7,245 nt of DNA, taken from the NCBI GenBank assembly GCA_029821255.1, contig JALGTS010000056.1:1-7245 (forward strand), read 5' to 3'. Positions 6,123 to 7,245 of the stretch are shown here, in pieces. Numbering within the stretch: position 1 is the first letter of the stretch; each line of letters begins with the position of its first letter. Under the pieces are notes generated by a model. The model made no database searches and was not told the origin of the DNA. It was given only the letters and a program-made list of their open reading frames with translations. The translations under genes were made by a program, and so were the position numbers. Source of the stretch: Candidatus Zipacnadia bacterium. Lineage in GTDB: Bacteria > Armatimonadota > Zipacnadia > Zipacnadales > Zipacnadaceae.

Positions 6123-6827
6123 GTGGCCAAGCGCAAAGAAAGAGTTCTGTTGATTGAAGATAATGCCCAAGACCAAATGATTGTCACTTCAGCGTTAGAG
6201 CACGAGGGCTACGAGGTACAGACAGCCGATACTGGCGAAGAGGGGCTCGCTATCCTGGAGAGACAACAGCCGGACTTAATTATCCTCGACCTCATCCTGC
6301 CGGGGATAGATGGCCTGGAGGTATGCCGGCAGGTCCGGGCTAACTATGATCTGCCTGTGATAATGTTAACTGCCAAAGACGACGAGCTGGATATGGTGGT
6401 GGGGCTGGAGGTGGGCGCCGACGACTACATCACCAAACCATTCAGCATTCGTGAGTTTGTCGCACGGGTCCGGGCGCTGCTGCGGCGCGTAGTTATCAGC
6501 GAACGTACCGCTGCTCATGAACAGCATCTCCGCTTCCCCGGTCTGGAAATTGACCTGCCGGGTCACAGAGTAGAGGTCAATGGAGAACAGGTTCACTTAA
6601 CTCCTAAGGAGTTTGATCTGCTCTACTTCCTGGCCTCCAAACCCGGTACCGTATTTAGCCGTCAAGAGATCATTGAGCAAGTTTGGGGCTACGAATCAGC
6701 CAGAGGGGACCTGCGCACGGTAGATACCCACATTAAGCGGCTGCGCAGCAAGCTGGAGGAAAGCTTTGATGTGCCCTGGCGAATCGGCACAGTTTGGGGC
6801 GTGGGCTACCGGTTTCAGATGCAGTAG
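6123..6827 (+). CDS. OmpR/PhoB-family two-component response regulator
   Basis: 234 aa from a GTG start, the normal size for the family. The N-terminal receiver domain (about 6-122) has the acidic pair E12-D13, phospho-acceptor D56 in LIILDLILPG, T83 in IMLTAKDD, and K105 in YITKPF, all intact. The C-terminal winged-helix DNA-binding domain (about 138-232) carries LTPKEFDLLYFLA, REIIEQVWG-like (RQEIIEQVWG), RTVDTHIKRLRSKLE and WGVGYRF. It should be a phosphorylation-switched transcription factor in the cytoplasm. No histidine kinase gene lies on either side: upstream is a divergent oxidoreductase and downstream a converging peptidase 18 bp away. The partner must be elsewhere or the regulator is an orphan. 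Transcription is likely from the extended -10 promoter at 5979-6007. Targets cannot be predicted from the window. Confidence 0.95.
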   Translation: MAKRKERVLLIEDNAQDQMIVTSALEHEGYEVQTADTGEEGLAILERQQPDLIILDLILPGIDGLEVCRQVRANYDLPVIMLTAKDDELDMVVGLEVGADDYITKPFSIREFVARVRALLRRVVISERTAAHEQHLRFPGLEIDLPGHRVEVNGEQVHLTPKEFDLLYFLASKPGTVFSRQEIIEQVWGYESARGDLRTVDTHIKRLRSKLEESFDVPWRIGTVWGVGYRFQMQ

Positions 6828-6845
6828 CCTCGGCGCTACCAATGT

Positions 6846-7245
6846 TCACAACTCTAAATACGGCGCCTGCGTCAGTGGCTCGGCACCTTGTTCGGTGACC
6901 AGCACCAATTCTTCCAGGCGAACTCCTCCCCACCCTGGTAGGTAAACACCAGGTTCATTTGTCACCACCTGCCCCACCTCCAGAACTTCTTCGGATTTCT
7001 GGCCTATCTTGGGCTTTTCGTGGACTTCCAGGCCAACCCCGTGGCCTAAGCTGTGCCCAAAGCTACCTTTATAGGGGCTGTTATCAATCACCTCGCGAGC
7101 CTGGGCGTCTACCTCCCTGGCCTGCACACCGGGGGCGATTGCTGCCATTGCTGCCTGCTGGGCCCGACGCACCGTCTGATAGACCTCGACGAACTTCGCA
7201 GTAGGTTCACCAATAACCACTGTCCGGGTCATATCCGAGCAGTAG
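6846..7245 (-). CDS. M24-family metallopeptidase (Xaa-Pro aminopeptidase/dipeptidase), N-terminal part outside the window
   Basis: C-terminal 132 residues of a pita-bread-fold, dinuclear-metal peptidase that removes or cleaves residues next to proline. The frame remains open to the window edge, so the ATG at 7232 is internal. Counting from the first complete codon at the edge, the visible metal ligands are D4 in CSDMTRTV, H68 in GHSLGHGVGLEVHE (H64 and H75 also conserved), E97 in NEPGVYLPG and E111 in GGVRLEE. The first Asp ligand lies upstream of the window edge. The pattern best fits YqhT/PepQ-like short aminopeptidase P proteins of Bacillota, but the N-terminal domain needed to decide is missing. 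It converges on the response regulator with 18 bp between stop codons, so no efp gene follows it directly, unlike the common yqhT-efp order. Confidence 0.93.
   Translation of the reverse strand, partial: YCSDMTRTVVIGEPTAKFVEVYQTVRRAQQAAMAAIAPGVQAREVDAQAREVIDNSPYKGSFGHSLGHGVGLEVHEKPKIGQKSEEVLEVGQVVTNEPGVYLPGWGGVRLEELVLVTEQGAEPLTQAPYLEL

Noticed and set aside
6834..6868. GGCGC near 6834 pairing with GCGCC inside 6863-6868 as a terminator between the response regulator and the peptidase.
   Set aside because: The stem is 5 bp with a loop of about 25 nt, there is no T-run on either strand, and it runs into the peptidase coding end.

Overview
The window looks like a piece of a bacterial chromosome, most likely from a Gram-positive-type lineage of the Bacillota (Clostridia- or Limnochordia-like). 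This is inferred from three things. There is an FtsW/RodA - PBP - PASTA-kinase gene order. The kinase carries a C-terminal beta-rich domain after its PASTA repeats, as many Bacillota PrkC-like kinases do. Several genes have strong GGAGG-type ribosome binding sites. Base composition is moderately GC-rich by eye. No mobile element, rRNA, tRNA or CRISPR array was seen. The species cannot be named from the sequence.

Left part (1-4802, + strand): a cell-wall growth and signalling operon. It starts inside a SEDS-family (FtsW/RodA) glycan polymerase. The PBP2/PbpA-like transpeptidase follows, sharing a 4-bp ATGA overlap. A membrane Ser/Thr kinase with two PASTA repeats comes next, then a secreted discoidin (F5/8 type C)-like protein. 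In classical versions of this module the SEDS protein makes glycan strands, the class B PBP crosslinks them, and the PASTA kinase senses wall fragments or lipid II. Here the transpeptidase has lost its nucleophilic Ser and Lys (the SxxK position reads TISQ) and the Lys of KTG (reads VTG). The SEDS partner has Glu where the family has its essential Asp. The operon therefore seems to encode a non-crosslinking, possibly scaffold- or sensor-like SEDS-PBP pair joined to a kinase and an exported binding protein. This is the most unusual feature of the window.

Middle part (4823-5788, - strand): a Gfo/Idh/MocA-family NAD(P)-dependent oxidoreductase, converging on the operon with only 20 bp between the stop codons. 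An intergenic region of about 330 bp follows. It separates this gene from a divergent response regulator and holds a good extended -10 promoter with a near-perfect dyad over its -35 element.

Right part (6123-7245): a complete OmpR/PhoB-type response regulator on the + strand with no adjacent sensor kinase. Converging on it is the C-terminal part of an M24 (Xaa-Pro aminopeptidase/dipeptidase) metallopeptidase on the - strand, cut by the window end. Nothing in the sequence links these right-hand genes functionally to the wall operon.
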